Below are positions 51,001 to 62,877 of a DNA stretch of 64,000 nucleotides, piece by piece. The stretch's first letter is position 1. Every line of letters begins with the position of its first letter. The notes beneath the pieces were generated by a model. That model did no database searches, was not told where the DNA came from, and was given only the letters and a program-made list of their open reading frames with translations. Origin of the DNA: Sitta carolinensis (taxonomy: Eukaryota; Chordata; Aves; Passeriformes; Sittidae); NCBI GenBank assembly GCA_032173965.1, contig JAVUNC010000004.1, positions 5,004,001 to 5,068,000 of the forward strand, read 5' to 3'. Position numbers and translations under genes: made by a program.

Positions 51001-51435
51001 TTGACTTTTTCTATATTAGAAACTAAATATGTAACAGAAGGGAAAGTTTTCAAATGCCTTTTGACATAAATACATACATTTCATTTTTGAGGAGTGATTA
51101 AGAATGAAATCCTGACTTCTTCAAAATCAGTATCAATTGATTCTGAATATCAATATGAGCAGTCTATATTTTACAGGACTCTAAGTATCAGAGATTTTTT
51201 ATTTGGTTTTCATGTAACTAATTTCTTTCGGAAATAGCATTCAAAACTTTTTATCATTCAAGTGCATCAGAAAATTTCAGCTGTACTGTATCCACATTGT
51301 GCCTATTGAAGCAATTATTGAAGATTATATTCCAGAACTTCTTCTCACTACTACTTTGATCTGAAATATGCAAAAAGAAATTTCTTTCAGTTAAGAGGAC
51401 TAAGTTGTAGACCAAATCCTGTAGGTGACAATTGC
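48051..51435. other. Intronic unique stretch with possible conserved element
   Basis: No exon or known transposon apart from a small repeat near 49.1 kb. The segment 48575-48790 combines few repeats with an octamer-like site (ATGCAAAT at 48681-48688) and is listed as a conservation candidate. Confidence 0.45.
49106..49154. repeat. Short tandem repeat of AATTTATCTAA-type units
   Basis: Two roughly 25-bp units, each containing two TTATCTAA motifs. Confidence 0.88.
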
Positions 51436-51578
51436 AGGTTGTGGAGCCTCCCTCTCTGGAGATACTCCAAAGCCTTGTGGACACAACCCTGTGCTCTGGG
51501 GAACCCTGCTGGAGCAGGGAGCTTGGACCACAACACCGCCAGTGGTCCCTTCCAACTGACCCATTCTGTAACTCAGTG
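51436..51578 (+). mobile_element. CR1 LINE fragment, 3' end
   Basis: AGGTTGTGGAGCCTCCCTCT, CTGGAGATACTCCAAAGCCT, CTGCTGGAGCAGGGAGCTTG, CAGTGGTCCCTTCCAACTGA and the tail CCCATTCTGTAACTCAGTG. Confidence 0.92.
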
Positions 51579-54500
51579 AATGTGAACTTGAATTTTTCTT
51601 GACGTTTAAGGCACCTAAACCAAACTCGGTTTCCAAAATGTCCACTTCCACAAATATCATACTGCCACATTATCCTTTGCATGTTAAGTTTCCCTCTCTT
51701 CTTTTTACCCACTGAATCTGCTGGTTTAGTCTCTCACAAGCTCAGCTTTGCCAGGTCATCAGCTGTTATTCCACAGATTTTGTTTTTAGCGGAAATTAAT
51801 AGGGTCAAAACCATCTTTATTATATTGAAATTATTAAAGATCCGTAATAAAATCAGTGTTTTTCACCACAGAAATTGATTTAAGCATTTGCATAAAAGCT
51901 GAGCTCGATCAGAATCAATAAAAAGCACTTTAAAAACATCAAAAGTAAAAGACCTTGACTAACTGTATAATTTGATTGTGAAACTATGATTACCATGTAC
52001 ATGCAACCTACTGAAGTCCACAAGGGATACTTGCATTTATTATTTAGGGACCTCTAAGAGTATAGGCAGGGCTCTGTAAAGCCCAAACAATCCAAGTTTC
52101 TGCCAAATCACATTCTCTGGTGTTACATGTGTGTTGTGCAGGGAATGTCGCAAGCAATATTATAAACACAGGTTTGTAAATATTCATTGTTTTATGCTGC
52201 ATAGGCAATTTTATGGGACTGAAATATTTAACAAGAGAAAGCTTAGACTAGCAAGCCTTTTCATACTGAAATGCCTGGGAGGCTGAAGGAACATTCTCCC
52301 CAAAACATAAATACCCAAGGAAATGTTGGTTCTACCCCTGCTCAATCAATACACTCAATTTACACACGTGCAAGCTGCTGAATAATGGCCACTGTCTGCC
52401 CTGAGCCTGTGCAGGATTACAGCTTACATTTGTGAACTCAGTTTCTCCTAACTAAACATCTGAAGCACTTCATTTCAGAGCTGGCATAAACTAAAGACAA
52501 AGAATCTGCTTTGGAAACGTTTTCTCGTTCTTTTTGCCTGTGGTCTTCAACTGTTGTAGCTGACCACTTTGCCTTTCATTTCAGAGCAAAGGATCTCAAC
52601 TGTCCTTTTTGCTAGAGCTGTTCTCTTTGCTAGTTATTCTTGGGGTCACAAGTACTACCTACACACTGTTCATGCACCACTTACAGCTGCTCCTATCAAG
52701 ATTCCAGGTAAGCACTGTGTATTGTTCACAGAATAAATACTCATTAAGGAATTATTTCTTTTGCTACCCCAACTGTCTGAAATGCAATCAGATAATAATA
52801 ATAACTTAAAATAATTTCTCTAGAAACATTATGCTTGTGTTCATGGGAAGAAATATCCACCTAATATGTTTGTGAATACCTTGGCATAATAAATACTGTT
52901 TTTTTGGAAGAATATTGGACTATTCCTCCAGGCCCAGTTGAAACTGGACATCGTTTTATTATGCACTTCCTTAATTTAAATGCATAACATAGAAATAGAC
53001 ACAGGTACAGCACATGGAATTGCATTATCCTATATGATGTAGAGTTCCATACTTCCCATTCCTGTCTTGCAAAATTACATGGTGCTATTGCTTAATATTT
53101 CTCTGATTTTTGAAAGTCTAGACCATGCTTTAAAGTAGGAAACATTGAGCACCACCCAATGCTGTTAAGAGAAAATATTTGGATAAAACATGTGCCTAAA
53201 CTACCTTAGACATGATACAATGCAGAAGAATCCAGAGTACACTTGCTGCTTTCCATTGTGGCTTGCACTTGGAGACAAAACCTAAATGCTCTAATTATGC
53301 TAGTCATTCTGACATAGCTATTAAGGTCAAAATAAATGCAAACGGATCATTTTCACTGGTTTAATGTTAGTTCTCATTTACCATATGATTATAAAACTTT
53401 CAAAGTGTTGTTCCCATTCAAACCAACGTTCATCAAATGCTGCTAAAGAATAAATTGTATAGCTTAACTATTCTTTCAAAACCAACTCCTTAGGAACACT
53501 TATCACCAAATCCAATGGAAGAGAGTGACAATCATGATGAAACAGCAAATGGGAAAAATGTGAAAAAATATCACTGTTTGTGCTTTAAAATAACATATTA
53601 AATAGCTTAAGAAAACAAAGGTATTATGTACCTTTAAAAAACCAAAATATTCTCCTATATTTTATTTTTTACAGAAATTAAATCTATATATGGGACTGAG
53701 CTATTCAGTAGCTTGAAAATGCATAAAGCTTTTTCACTCCTCAACTCTGTCTTTTTTTAAAAGTGGCTTTCCAAAAGAATTGATGGGATGCAAGTGGCAG
53801 CTCTCTTTCCAAATCATCCATCCCTGTGTAGGACAATGCAACTGTTAAATTTTGTTATTCCTGTTAGAAAACTCACCACCTGGTGGTCTGGGTTCAGATA
53901 TGAACTTTCTGAATGCAGCAGCCCCCTGACAACTGCCAGTCTGTTGGTTATTAAACTGATTCATAAAAATATCCCTTGTAGCTGTTTCAAAGAGTTCAGG
54001 GCAGGATTTAGATCTTTCTGATACAATTTCCCCTCAGACACTGCAGAGAGCAGCTCAGACTTCTAATATTTTACCAAGGTTTTGCCAGGGACTGCCTACA
54101 TGGGCTCTGTCCTGCTGCTGAGATCTGAGGAAATGGCCATGCCTGATTATATAAAAATCTGCATCAGTTCTGTTAATTCATTTCCTCAGGTTTGGTTACA
54201 CACACACCACAGATCTGGCCATCAATAAATTCTATTTGTTGTGGAAATCTTCATTAATGCAGATTGCAGAGGGAACTCAGTGCTCCATCCACATTCATGC
54301 CAAATCAAGAGTTTCTGGTTGCCTCATGGACGATTGCCATTGCCAGGTCCCTCCCCAAGACTCCAGTGAGGGCACTCACAGGGGAAAGGACCTAAATGCA
54401 GACTCTGCAATACTTCACAAAATACTTTTCCTGAGCCTTCTCGTTAAAAGCAGAATCGTGTTACAGCTCTACGACATCTGTAGGCATCCAGAAGCTGACC

Positions 54501-56035
54501 CAAGATTCCCTCTTATTCTTGGCTTGTTCAGAGGGAACAAGATCTGCTCCTCTCATCAACCACGTTGACTGTAGGTAACGTTAACAAATTAAATTGTTCA
54601 GTTGCACTGTTCGGGAAGTCCACAAGAGTGGAGGACATAAAATAACCCCAACCCAAACCAGGGTATTTTATTATACCTTGTGGTTGAAGAAAAAATTTGA
54701 ACTTTGGTAAATAATTCACCAGACCACTTTTAGTGAGGGTCAGGGAGGGAAGATTCACCTTTCGGCAGCTGTTTATGTGCACTCTCTACTTTTTTAAAAT
54801 AAAGTTAAATACATTCTCTGCTTTCAGGAGTTATTGCCATCTTCTTAGCTACATCTCTTAGCAAACTTCTGCTAAAGACATATTTCTGTTTTGGACTGGA
54901 AACTCTATCAAACACTTTACACGATATTAATCTAGCATTTTTGAGTGGCAAAAGGGAAAGGTGAAGTTACATAAAGATAATTCATTGTAATTATGTATTG
55001 ACTGGCATTAATAAATCAAACTTTCACTGCCATCTATAAAAGCACTGATTAGTTTTGGCACATGGAAAATGATAACTTCACCTACTCATTTTCTCTTCTT
55101 TTATCTTGTTCCATGCTTCTGAAGTTCCACTATTTCCTTTATATTTATGGCCTTCATATATTTCTATACCACTTTTATGAAAATGAATTAATTCAAATTC
55201 AGAATAAATTTCCTTTCCTAAAATCCCTCAGAATTTGGACAATTTCTTCCTGATTTTTAGGAGCTGAGATCCTGTTTGGAGAGTTTTGCTTGTTTTTTTC
55301 CTATAATGTTTTCTTTGACATTTATTATTTTCTAAATGCAAATATTCTGAGGTAAGCAGGATAAAAGCCACACAGAACAGTAGATGAGAAGAAAATTACC
55401 CCAATTTATGACATTGGAGATGGACTGCTTTCACATTTTCATCAGCTGAGAAAATTAAATAAAGAATTCGTTTGGTTGCTCTGAACAATGGATTTGCAAT
55501 TTGCATAGAAAAAATGATGGCAAAACCTCAGAACCCATCAGTGTTTTACCACAAGCTCAGTCCTATTACATTTCAGTGGAGGTTCAAAGTTGTCTAAAAA
55601 AACCATTCTCTTTTTTCCCCAACCATAAATGTGTCACTTGAGAGTTCAACATCCAATAGGAGCAGTATCTGACACAAAACTAATTTTAGAATATAAAGTG
55701 CTCTTCACCATATTGGAATACATATCATTTAAAATAACTGTAAACCTAAACTTTGGAAAAACAGAAAATTCAAGCACTAACAAAAAAGCATAATTTGTAA
55801 TTGAAAGAAAATAATATTTGAAAGGAAAAAAAAAAACCTTTTTTTTTTGTCTTTCCAAAAAGAGACAGAAATTACTAAGTTTTATTTCCCAAGAGAATTA
55901 TGCCACTTTTATAAAGAAAATTACAGTCACCACAAATTGCTCTCAACAATTCCAAAGCTTCTTCATTTGACCACTTGAAAATCAGAGTTCTTTAAGATTA
56001 TAAATATAACTTTTTATAACTCTGTTATTACGTAC
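51579..56035. other. Intronic unique stretch, 4.5 kb
   Basis: AT-rich DNA just downstream of the penultimate SUPT3H exon in transcript sense. No repeat family or further exon recognised. Confidence 0.5.
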
Positions 56036-56146
56036 TGTGAATGGGGAAAGGGGGCCAATCTTGTGGCCGTAGCGTCGAATGGCCTCTCTGATGTGGCTGG
56101 GCTGGATGGCATCACTTTGAGCCTCCATCCCACAAGCTGCAGTGCT
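56036..56146 (-). CDS. SUPT3H: SUPT3H penultimate coding exon (last helix of the histone fold)
   Basis: This 111-nt exon encodes 37 codons with phase 0 ends: [29 protein letters not shown] and IGPLSPFT. It supplies the closing part of the second histone fold; the IREAIRRY helix is the signature by which it can be recognised. The acceptor is CTGTTGCAG just right of 56146, and the donor is GTACGT at 56035-56030. A longer open frame overlaps this region in another phase, but it is a shadow and does not match any SPT3 protein. If the donor were ignored, translation would run 17 codons into the intron before a stop at 55984-55982. The conserved family C-terminus is instead found 46.6 kb further left, at 9410-9451, so splicing is the better reading. 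Confidence 0.97.
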
Positions 56147-56242
56147 CTGCAACAGAAAAACACATAAATTGTAACTAAATCAAAAACACACAACAGACCT
56201 ACAGTGCATAAAGTATGAAAATAAACCTTTATAAAATGGACC

Positions 56243-56261
56243 TTTTTTTTTTTTTTTTTTT
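56243..56261. repeat. Poly-T run, 19 bp
   Basis: An uninterrupted thymine run on the plus strand, about 100 bp upstream of the acceptor of the exon at 56036-56146 in transcript sense, where it reads as poly-A. Confidence 0.95.
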
Positions 56262-58326
56262 CCTGAGGATACACATCATTGGTGCCACACACTACATCAG
56301 AGAAAAAATGCTATTAACAAATTAAAGAGGACTTTTACATGAACTTTGCTTAAGAGACCCAAAGAATACCATGTTAGTCCTTTCAAATCTTTCACCTAGT
56401 GCTGCTCGATGTTGCAATTGAAAAGAGCAGAAAATGCTCAAACTAAAATGAAAGGGTCATAAAGTCATACTGCAATAACCACAGAAACTATTTTTAAAAC
56501 ATTTCAGGATCTTATTATGATGTCAAGGGGGGGGAAAATATTGAACAAGCAGTCTGACACCAAAATCACCATTGAATACTATCAACTTGAAATTTGAAGA
56601 TGAAACGTGTGACATAAGCGTGCTTAGAAGGATGTAAAAAAAAATATTAAAAAAAAATTAATTACCTCAAACTGGAAAGTTCTAAAATTTCAAGTGACTT
56701 TTTAGATTATGCACCCTAAATAGGTAAAAATAAGAATTCACTGCTACTGGCATACTGATTGTGCAATAATTTTCCTGGGATTTTAAAGAAAAAGTTACTC
56801 TTTTCTTCTTACTAGCCAACCTGAAATATTGGTTTAGGCTCCACCTAGTCACAGCTGCTTGCCAGAATTCTGATGACTTATCTAATGATGGCTGCTTGGC
56901 AATAAATTAATGAAAATCGTATTAGTGAGTGTACTGAGAATGATAAAAACTTTAATTATGCACTGAAGTTTAATGTACACACTTCCACAGCCCCTTCATA
57001 CATTCACATCATATCCTAATGCTCTCAAACTTGCAATATTTTTTACAAAATGTTTTATTTTCAAGAGCACAGAGTCCACTGGAGCCTGTGAGTACACACA
57101 GAATTATTCATAATATGATGGCAGAGTCTTCTCCTGCTGATTGACATTCGTTGAGGGAATATGAAACTCAAATATTTTCTGCTGGACTGCAACTTCATGG
57201 CCTAAAAATAGTATTTTTCACCAAGTTAACTTGTTTGACTCATTTATATCCAGTAGATACCTAAGAAAATTGAATAAGTCATGAGAACATTTAATTAAAT
57301 TTGTGCACTTTTTTGGAATATAATTATTTTCAAAGGTATTTAGTCAAACACTAAAAATTAAAAATAAACTTACAGCATCAGTAAAATATAACGTATCAAA
57401 AACTACACCTCCAGCTAAATTTCTGTTCCTAAGAATTATAATGAAAATCAGCCAGAGAAACAAAAGATAATCAAATAAAACATAAAGAAGGAAGAGGATA
57501 AAGCAGAAATCTTTCCAGGATTCACTAAAAGCTTTCTAACCAGTGTATAATAAGGACAGGAGGAAGTTGAACACTTCAGGACTATCCACAGCACTGACAA
57601 CACCAGAAGGGGAAAATACATTTTTTTCTACCTAATCATTGTAGAAATCAACAGATTTATCCTGAAAAGTGAGTATTTTTTAATAACAAAACACTTGATA
57701 AAATCCCAAGTCGTTCCATTGCTTTCAGCAAAATGAGCACCATCATCACAATTCTTCAAAACAGCCCCAAGTGAGCAGCACAGGTTTTCCTATCCAGTTT
57801 ATTTAATCACATCGATTTCTCTTGTGGGATTTAGGTACATATATCCCTCTCAGAACACCAAGACTCTGGAACAGCAGACAAGAATTGTAACACTAGTATT
57901 TCATACTCTGAATGTGAGACATCCCTGCTTTATGAAAAGTTAGAAAATATTTAGCTTGAATGCAAACAACTGGTATAAAAATAAAGCAAGTCAGGCAAAG
58001 TTGCTAAAGGCAAGGGCAGCAGGTAGCCCAGGCTGCTGGGATCAGGAAAATCACAAGCACCTCTTTGCCTATTTTGCTTATATTTTGGCCCTTAAAACCT
58101 GTGCTTGTTGCCCTGTCAGAGAAGGGGATGATTATTTAGGGTGGTGACAATTGCTGTGCCTGTAGAGGACCAGGTTTCTTAGAAGCAGCAGTTGTCACCT
58201 TAACAAAATCCAGTTTGCAGACATCATTAGGAAAATTTAGCATAATTTTGATAGGAAAAAAACACCAAACCACATGTTTGACCCTGCAATAACAACGGCC
58301 ATTAATACATGACACAGGATAAAATT

Positions 58327-58547
58327 AATCTTTGAGACAAGACACATTATTTACTGTGAGGGAGGTGAGACACTGGCACAGGTTGCCCAGAGAAGCTGTG
58401 GATATCCACCCCTGGCAGTGTCCAAGGCCAGGTTGGATGGGGCTTGGAGCTACCTGGGAGAGTGGGAGGTGTCCCTGCCCATGGCAGGGGGGGGAACTGG
58501 ATGATTTTTAAGGTCCCTTACAACACAAACCATTCTGTGAATCTGTG
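58327..58547 (+). mobile_element. CR1 LINE fragment, 3' end
   Basis: GGTTGCCCAGAGAAGCTGTG, AAGGCCAGGTTGGATGGGGC, TGTCCCTGCCCATGGCAGGG, TTTTTAAGGTCCCTTACAAC and the tail ACCATTCTGTGAATCTGTG. Antisense within a SUPT3H intron. Confidence 0.95.
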
Positions 58548-59262
58548 TTGATTTCCTGAGAATGTTTTGGTTTCTTTCCTCCAGAATTGTGCACCAGATA
58601 CCTTTTTTCTTTTCCTTTGTTTGGATTTAGTGGAGTCCTGTCCAATTCCACCATTCCCCAAGGCTCCTGAGGGGGTTTTCCCAAGGTGTTGCTGCCCTGC
58701 TGATGCTGGTGGGGTGGGTGTAGGGGGTGGTGTGTTCTCAGGGGAGTCAAGGCTGGTCTTCACACTCGTAGACTGCCCTAAGAGATGTGGCTGTAAAAGC
58801 AAGATGTCAAACAGCCACTATATAATCAAATCACAAATAAACCCCACCCCAATTATTTCCTTCTCCGATTCCCTGTTGGAAGAGATGCAATACAGAATTT
58901 GGTTTTCTCATTCTAGAAGTTACAATAATATCTGTATAATATCAATTCATGCAACACAGTACTTAGTGCATTTGCCAATTTTGAAAACTTTAATCTCCAA
59001 ATCTGCAACAGTCTTTAACACAGACAGAAGGAATTTTTACCCCAAACCAGAGGATTTTTCTTTAATTATAAAGATGATGCTAAGAATTTAACATTCAGAA
59101 TTATAATTTAATGTCTTTCCATCTAAATCCATAACTTCAAAGTTTATAAACCCCATAACACAAGTCTGTATCAATACCACATTCTATAATGACAACTTTG
59201 GAAGAAAATATATGTAAAAGCAAAACATAAAATACATTAATATGTGAAAAAGAAAGTTTTAC

Positions 59263-59370
59263 CTCAGTAGAGTTGTGGTACTGTATGAAGGTGGCAGATA
59301 TGGCATGACTGAATGGGTCACCAGCTTTGGGAGTCATGTCCTGCTTAACCAAAAGGGCCAAGTCCACCAG
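59263..59370 (-). CDS. SUPT3H: SUPT3H internal coding exon (core of second histone fold)
   Basis: This exon is 108 nt, exactly 36 codons, with phase 0 at both ends. It encodes [25 protein letters not shown] and [11 protein letters not shown]. The leading leucine- and valine-rich stretch continues the long central helix of the histone fold begun in the exon at 60059-60171. The acceptor CCCTCTAG lies just right of 59370, and the donor is GTAAAAC at 59262-59256, a weaker than consensus site. The MTPK stretch differs slightly from the human protein (VTK at this place as I recall it); the rest is almost identical. The intron separating it from the previous exon is only 688 bp, the shortest in the window. 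Confidence 0.97.
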
Positions 59371-59624
59371 CTAGAGGGACAAAACAGGTGGGGTTACTGA
59401 CATGGCACTAAAAATGACATTATAACAATGGGAGAGTGAGGGTTGTGGGTTGAAGCTGGGCATTCTCAGTGTTTCTCAGATGAAAATAAAGTAATTCAAA
59501 TATTTCAGCCTAAAGAGCCTTTCTTTTCCACTTCTGTAAATATATGGAGCAATCTATCTACCCAAGAGGGCTTGGCTTGGCACTAAGGTAACGTTTTGTT
59601 TTCCAGGAAATCCTTCTTTCTAAT

Positions 59625-59715
59625 CCAGTTGTGCAATGGGATTGAATGAGCCTCAGCACACTGCCAAAGGTCACATAGCAAAGTGTGTGGTTTCAGTTTG
59701 GACTTGAAAAAGGTC
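59625..59715 (-). mobile_element. Probable MIR SINE core remnant
   Basis: CACTGCCAAAGGTCACATAG followed by CAAAGTGTGTGG and TTTGGACTTGAA matches the inverted MIR core (cf. the family's TTGCCCAAGGTCACACAGC). Short, with flanks too decayed to extend. Confidence 0.45.
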
Positions 59716-59832
59716 CATGCTGGAGTCCCCTCTCTTCTGCAGCCATTACCAAACGCTGCTGTTTGTGTATGAGGTGGATGAACACAGCACACATCTGTCA
59801 CACAGCACATGAAAGGCAGCCTGCATTTCTGA

Positions 59833-59930
59833 GCTGGTCCAGTGGAAAGTGTCCCTAGCTCTGCCTGCTAGGGCTTGGAACTGGATGGGTCTCAAGGGCC
59901 CTCCCAACCCAAACCATCCTCTGACTGTGT
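59833..59930 (+). mobile_element. CR1 LINE fragment, 3' end, with internal deletion
   Basis: CTGGTCCAGTGGAAAGTGTC, CTAGGGCTTGGAACTGGATG and GGCCCTCCCAACCCAAACCA, then a decayed TCCTCTGACTGTGT tail. Confidence 0.83.
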
Positions 59931-60058
59931 GCATCCAGCGAGCTTGGAGAGCTGAAGTAGTGACTGCACTTCTGAAGGGGCTGACAACCCAGACCTGAGG
60001 CTGAAGTACCTCCAGGAGTAATTAACTCATTTTCACTAGAGGTCAATCAGTCCCTTAC

Positions 60059-60171
60059 CTGGGCCACAGTCTCGTATGCTAAATATGCCAAAATCTCCAT
60101 TGCAACTGCATTTGGCTTTATTTCCATACTGCTACAGTCCAGCCAGTCACGGAACTTGGATGCTTTCTTTG
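60059..60171 (-). CDS. SUPT3H: SUPT3H internal coding exon (start of second histone fold)
   Basis: This 113-nt exon begins with CA, completing the serine split by the phase 1 intron, and then encodes 37 codons: [26 protein letters not shown] and [11 protein letters not shown]. In the SPT3 family this is the start of the C-terminal histone fold, which packs against the N-terminal fold within the same protein. The acceptor is TTTAACTGGCAG just right of 60171 and the donor after CAG is GTAAGG at 60058-60053, so the next intron is phase 0. The reading frame is open throughout and joins both neighbouring exons without a shift. The sequence is very close to other vertebrate SUPT3H proteins, with conservative differences only. 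No stop or frame damage is present, so this is the functional gene and not a pseudogene. Confidence 0.97.
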
Positions 60172-60525
60172 CTGCCAGTTAAAAACATAAGGGAAAAAGA
60201 AAAGTTAATGACAGATAGGCCAAAATAATCCATTTTTCTGGGTCACAGAAATACTGTAAAATTGAAGCAATTAATGTGAGTGTGATTTGATTGGCCAAAG
60301 GAGGAATTATCAAAATGGAACCAGTGGGGAAAGATTGGTATTTCGTATATTTTGGAGACCTATAAGCACATGGAATAAAGAGAAAAAACACAACAAAATT
60401 GTTCACACAGAAAATTTCAGAACAAGGAAAGGTTCAACCTCAGAGGAGTGTGGACCAGAAAAACTTGGTTTAGAATGTATTACTGTAAAATAAATAAAAT
60501 GATTGCATGACATCTTTGATAAATT

Positions 60526-60548
60526 AAAAAAAAAAAAAAAAAAAAAAA
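60526..60548. repeat. Poly-A run, 23 bp
   Basis: An uninterrupted adenine run on the plus strand inside a SUPT3H intron. Confidence 0.95.
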
Positions 60549-61166
60549 CACTAAAAGAAATCAATACAAATATGAGTCCAGACAAAATTGATATAATTGT
60601 TATTAACAATAACAAAGACAAATCAAAGACAGAAGAACTGGGAAGTCCTGGTGTTAACTTTACAGAGCTGAGGTGCTGACAGGTGAGCCGTAATTATTTG
60701 TGCAAGCATGTTTTTTAAGTGTGCTCTGGATATAAAGAAATAAGGACAGAGGTATAATCAACATTCGTACAAGAACTTCACATTGGTAATGGGCAAGAGC
60801 AATTCAGAAAAAGGGCTGAGAAAAATATGGGATAATGAAATGTAACATTTGCTTAAAGAGTAAAAGGAAGGAAAAAGAAGATGATCTTAAGGTCAGTGGT
60901 GGACAAGATGATCACAGAAATCTGTGGACAGAAAGGAGCTATTGAGACAGAGATCTTAATGAGGGCTGTTTGTGAGACAGGACAACCAAAATGAAATAAA
61001 TACAAGGTGGAAAAATCATCTGAAGGAAGTGGAAACAACTCTTTCAAAAAGAGTTTTCAATCAGGACTAAAAAGCTATAGACAGGTAGCTACATACAGTC
61101 AGCTGTTAAACAGAAAAAAGGTCAAAATTTTTATTCAGAGGTAATGGAAGGCTACATTGCATTACT

Positions 61167-61233
61167 AAAGAAAGAAAAAGAAAGAAAGAAAGAAACAAAC
61201 AACAAAAGAAAAAAAAAAAGAAAAAGAAAGAAA
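61167..61233. repeat. GAAA-type simple repeat
   Basis: AAAG/GAAA units over about 67 bp, interrupted by CAAACAAC and an adenine run. Likely length-polymorphic. Confidence 0.92.
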
Positions 61234-62114
61234 CTGAAAAGTGTGAAGGTGATATAATGATCACAAAATGTTCCCTAGAATTAAAGTTTGCAATTCTGTA
61301 GTACTTGATCCTTTGAGGGACCTTTTCTTTTGCCTGTCTTTAAAAGTGCAGCAAAATCTGTAGCTGTGATTATTTATATATTTTTAGAACAGGTTTCTTT
61401 ATTTCCTTCCAGGTTCATTCTCTTGTGACACAGTTTTTACAGGCTTATATTACAGCAACACATTTTGTTTAACATATGAACACAATTTTTACTGAAATAA
61501 ATAAGTTAAAAAAGCCTTTGGACAAATGTTCTGCATGGCCCTTAGTACGTTCTGACTAATTGAGCTCATTTTGTGCAATTGAATTTGTGTCCAAGTCTCT
61601 CTTGGTACTATTTTCTAACCACCATAATTCTCTTATTCTTTAATGACATTAAATGTCAGTGAAAAAGAACCATATAGACATGGTCATTTAAAAACACTGT
61701 GAAAATAACACTGAGATATTTTTATAGATCACAATCTCTTGGTCAGCAACATTCTATTTTATTTTGCAAATTTAAGATTTTTATTTGTTCTGTCTCCAGA
61801 TGGCAATTTTGGGGTTTTAAAAATGACTTTATCACAAACCTCTCATTTCCTGAAGTCACTCTAATCTGAACTATCACTTATCTAATGGTTTGCAGATGTG
61901 TGATTCCAAATTATAACTAAATGTAAAAAACATATTGAATTAGAAAAAGAAATGCTTACAAAACATGTTTTCCTACATTTGCTGACATTTTCTGGTGGAG
62001 AACAGTATCTCAAATGTGTCATTTATTTGCCATAAATGAGTCACTCTTTCTTTGAATTTAAAAGGAAGAACAAGATAAGGTCTCTCCTTTAAAGACACCA
62101 CTGTGTTCAAGTCT

Positions 62115-62134
62115 GTAGGATCATGTAGGATCAT
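62115..62134. repeat. 10-bp tandem duplication
   Basis: GTAGGATCAT occurs twice without a gap. Confidence 0.88.
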
Positions 62135-62877
62135 GTGCTGTTTTGTCATGATTTTTACTGGCTCCTTCACCTCCCTTTCTCTGACATTTGACCTAAAACC
62201 TTAGTCATCACTTAACCGCCTCTGTAATGATGTTTTGCTACATGATCAAGCCCATTAATTTACAGCTCATTATAGTCGTGGCCCACAAGTACTTCTAGTA
62301 AGTTGGTTTTCAGTGCTAGTAAAGCCCTAATTCTGTCATCATGTTATTAGTGTTGGAATGGCGTATACTGATGAACTTGGCTAATGGTGAATAAATTCCA
62401 CAGCAGGAGCTTACAGCTTAAAATAGAAAAGACTCTTTAGTAAGTTCTTTGTGTCTCTGCGGATCGGGAAATAAAAGCAAAACTTGCTGCTCTTCTCTAA
62501 TTTTAGAGGCATTCCAAAAACCTGCAGCCACGAAACTTTGCTAAAGTGCCGACTTTAGCACCACCACGACAGACTTCAGGCAAGTGTGGTTTTAATCCAT
62601 TAACTCCTCACCAGTTCTATCTTTGCAGTCATCCCCACCAGCTCAGTACTTGAGCACACAGAAAGCCTGGTAAATATTCAGAAAAAATACTCTGCCCAAC
62701 GGCCTGAAACCGTGCTAAATTAACTGTTCCCAGGAGTTATACAGACAAAGAATTTAAAGTTTTATTATTGTGGATGAAACAAAAGTGCTTTCAAAAAGCA
62801 CGAGGTTCTGGTGTGCTCTCTATTAAATGAAATAATAATCAAACATCTTAATATAGTGCAGCCATTATAATACTTAC

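Larger units (their letters stand above)
9452..56035 (-). other. SUPT3H: SUPT3H last intron, about 46.6 kb
   Basis: This is the interval between the GTACGT donor at 56035 and the CTGACAG acceptor at 9452. No further SPT3 family peptide occurs in it. It contains most of the CR1 copies listed here, two ancient CR1s, two clear MIR-like SINEs, a possible L2-type remnant, several small tandem duplications and long unique AT-rich stretches. Large introns are typical of this gene in vertebrates, and the locus neighbours RUNX2 in known genomes. Functional non-coding elements are therefore plausible, but none can be proven from one sequence. Confidence 0.9.
56147..59262 (-). other. SUPT3H: SUPT3H intron, 3.1 kb
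   Basis: Intron between the exons at 59263-59370 and 56036-56146, both boundaries phase 0. It contains a poly-T run near its left end and one CR1 fragment on the plus strand (58327-58547). The remainder is unique AT-rich DNA. A 174-codon plus-strand open frame at 58567-59091 has no recognisable family features. Confidence 0.93.
59371..60058 (-). other. SUPT3H: SUPT3H intron, 688 bp
   Basis: Short phase 0 intron between the exons at 60059-60171 and 59263-59370. It contains a probable MIR relic (minus strand) and a CR1 3' end fragment (plus strand), which together occupy about a quarter of it. Confidence 0.93.
60172..62877 (-). other. SUPT3H: SUPT3H intron, 2.7 kb
   Basis: Phase 1 intron splitting a serine codon. 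It holds a 23-bp poly-A run, a GAAA-type repeat near 61.2 kb and a 10-bp tandem duplication. No CR1 is seen. The stretch 62455-62640 has more GC and CpG than its surroundings and no repeat signature. Confidence 0.93.

Noticed and set aside
51254..51712. 152-codon minus-strand open frame
   Set aside because: Its middle is the reverse complement of the CR1 copy at 51436-51578, and the rest has no family match.
56014..56292. 92-codon minus-strand open frame over the penultimate SUPT3H exon
   Set aside because: It is the wrong frame. The true exon frame gives the SPT3 sequence STAACG to SPFT.
58567..59091. 174-codon plus-strand open frame in a SUPT3H intron
   Set aside because: It is compositionally odd (proline- and glycine-rich patch), has no recognisable domain, and lies antisense between two real exons.
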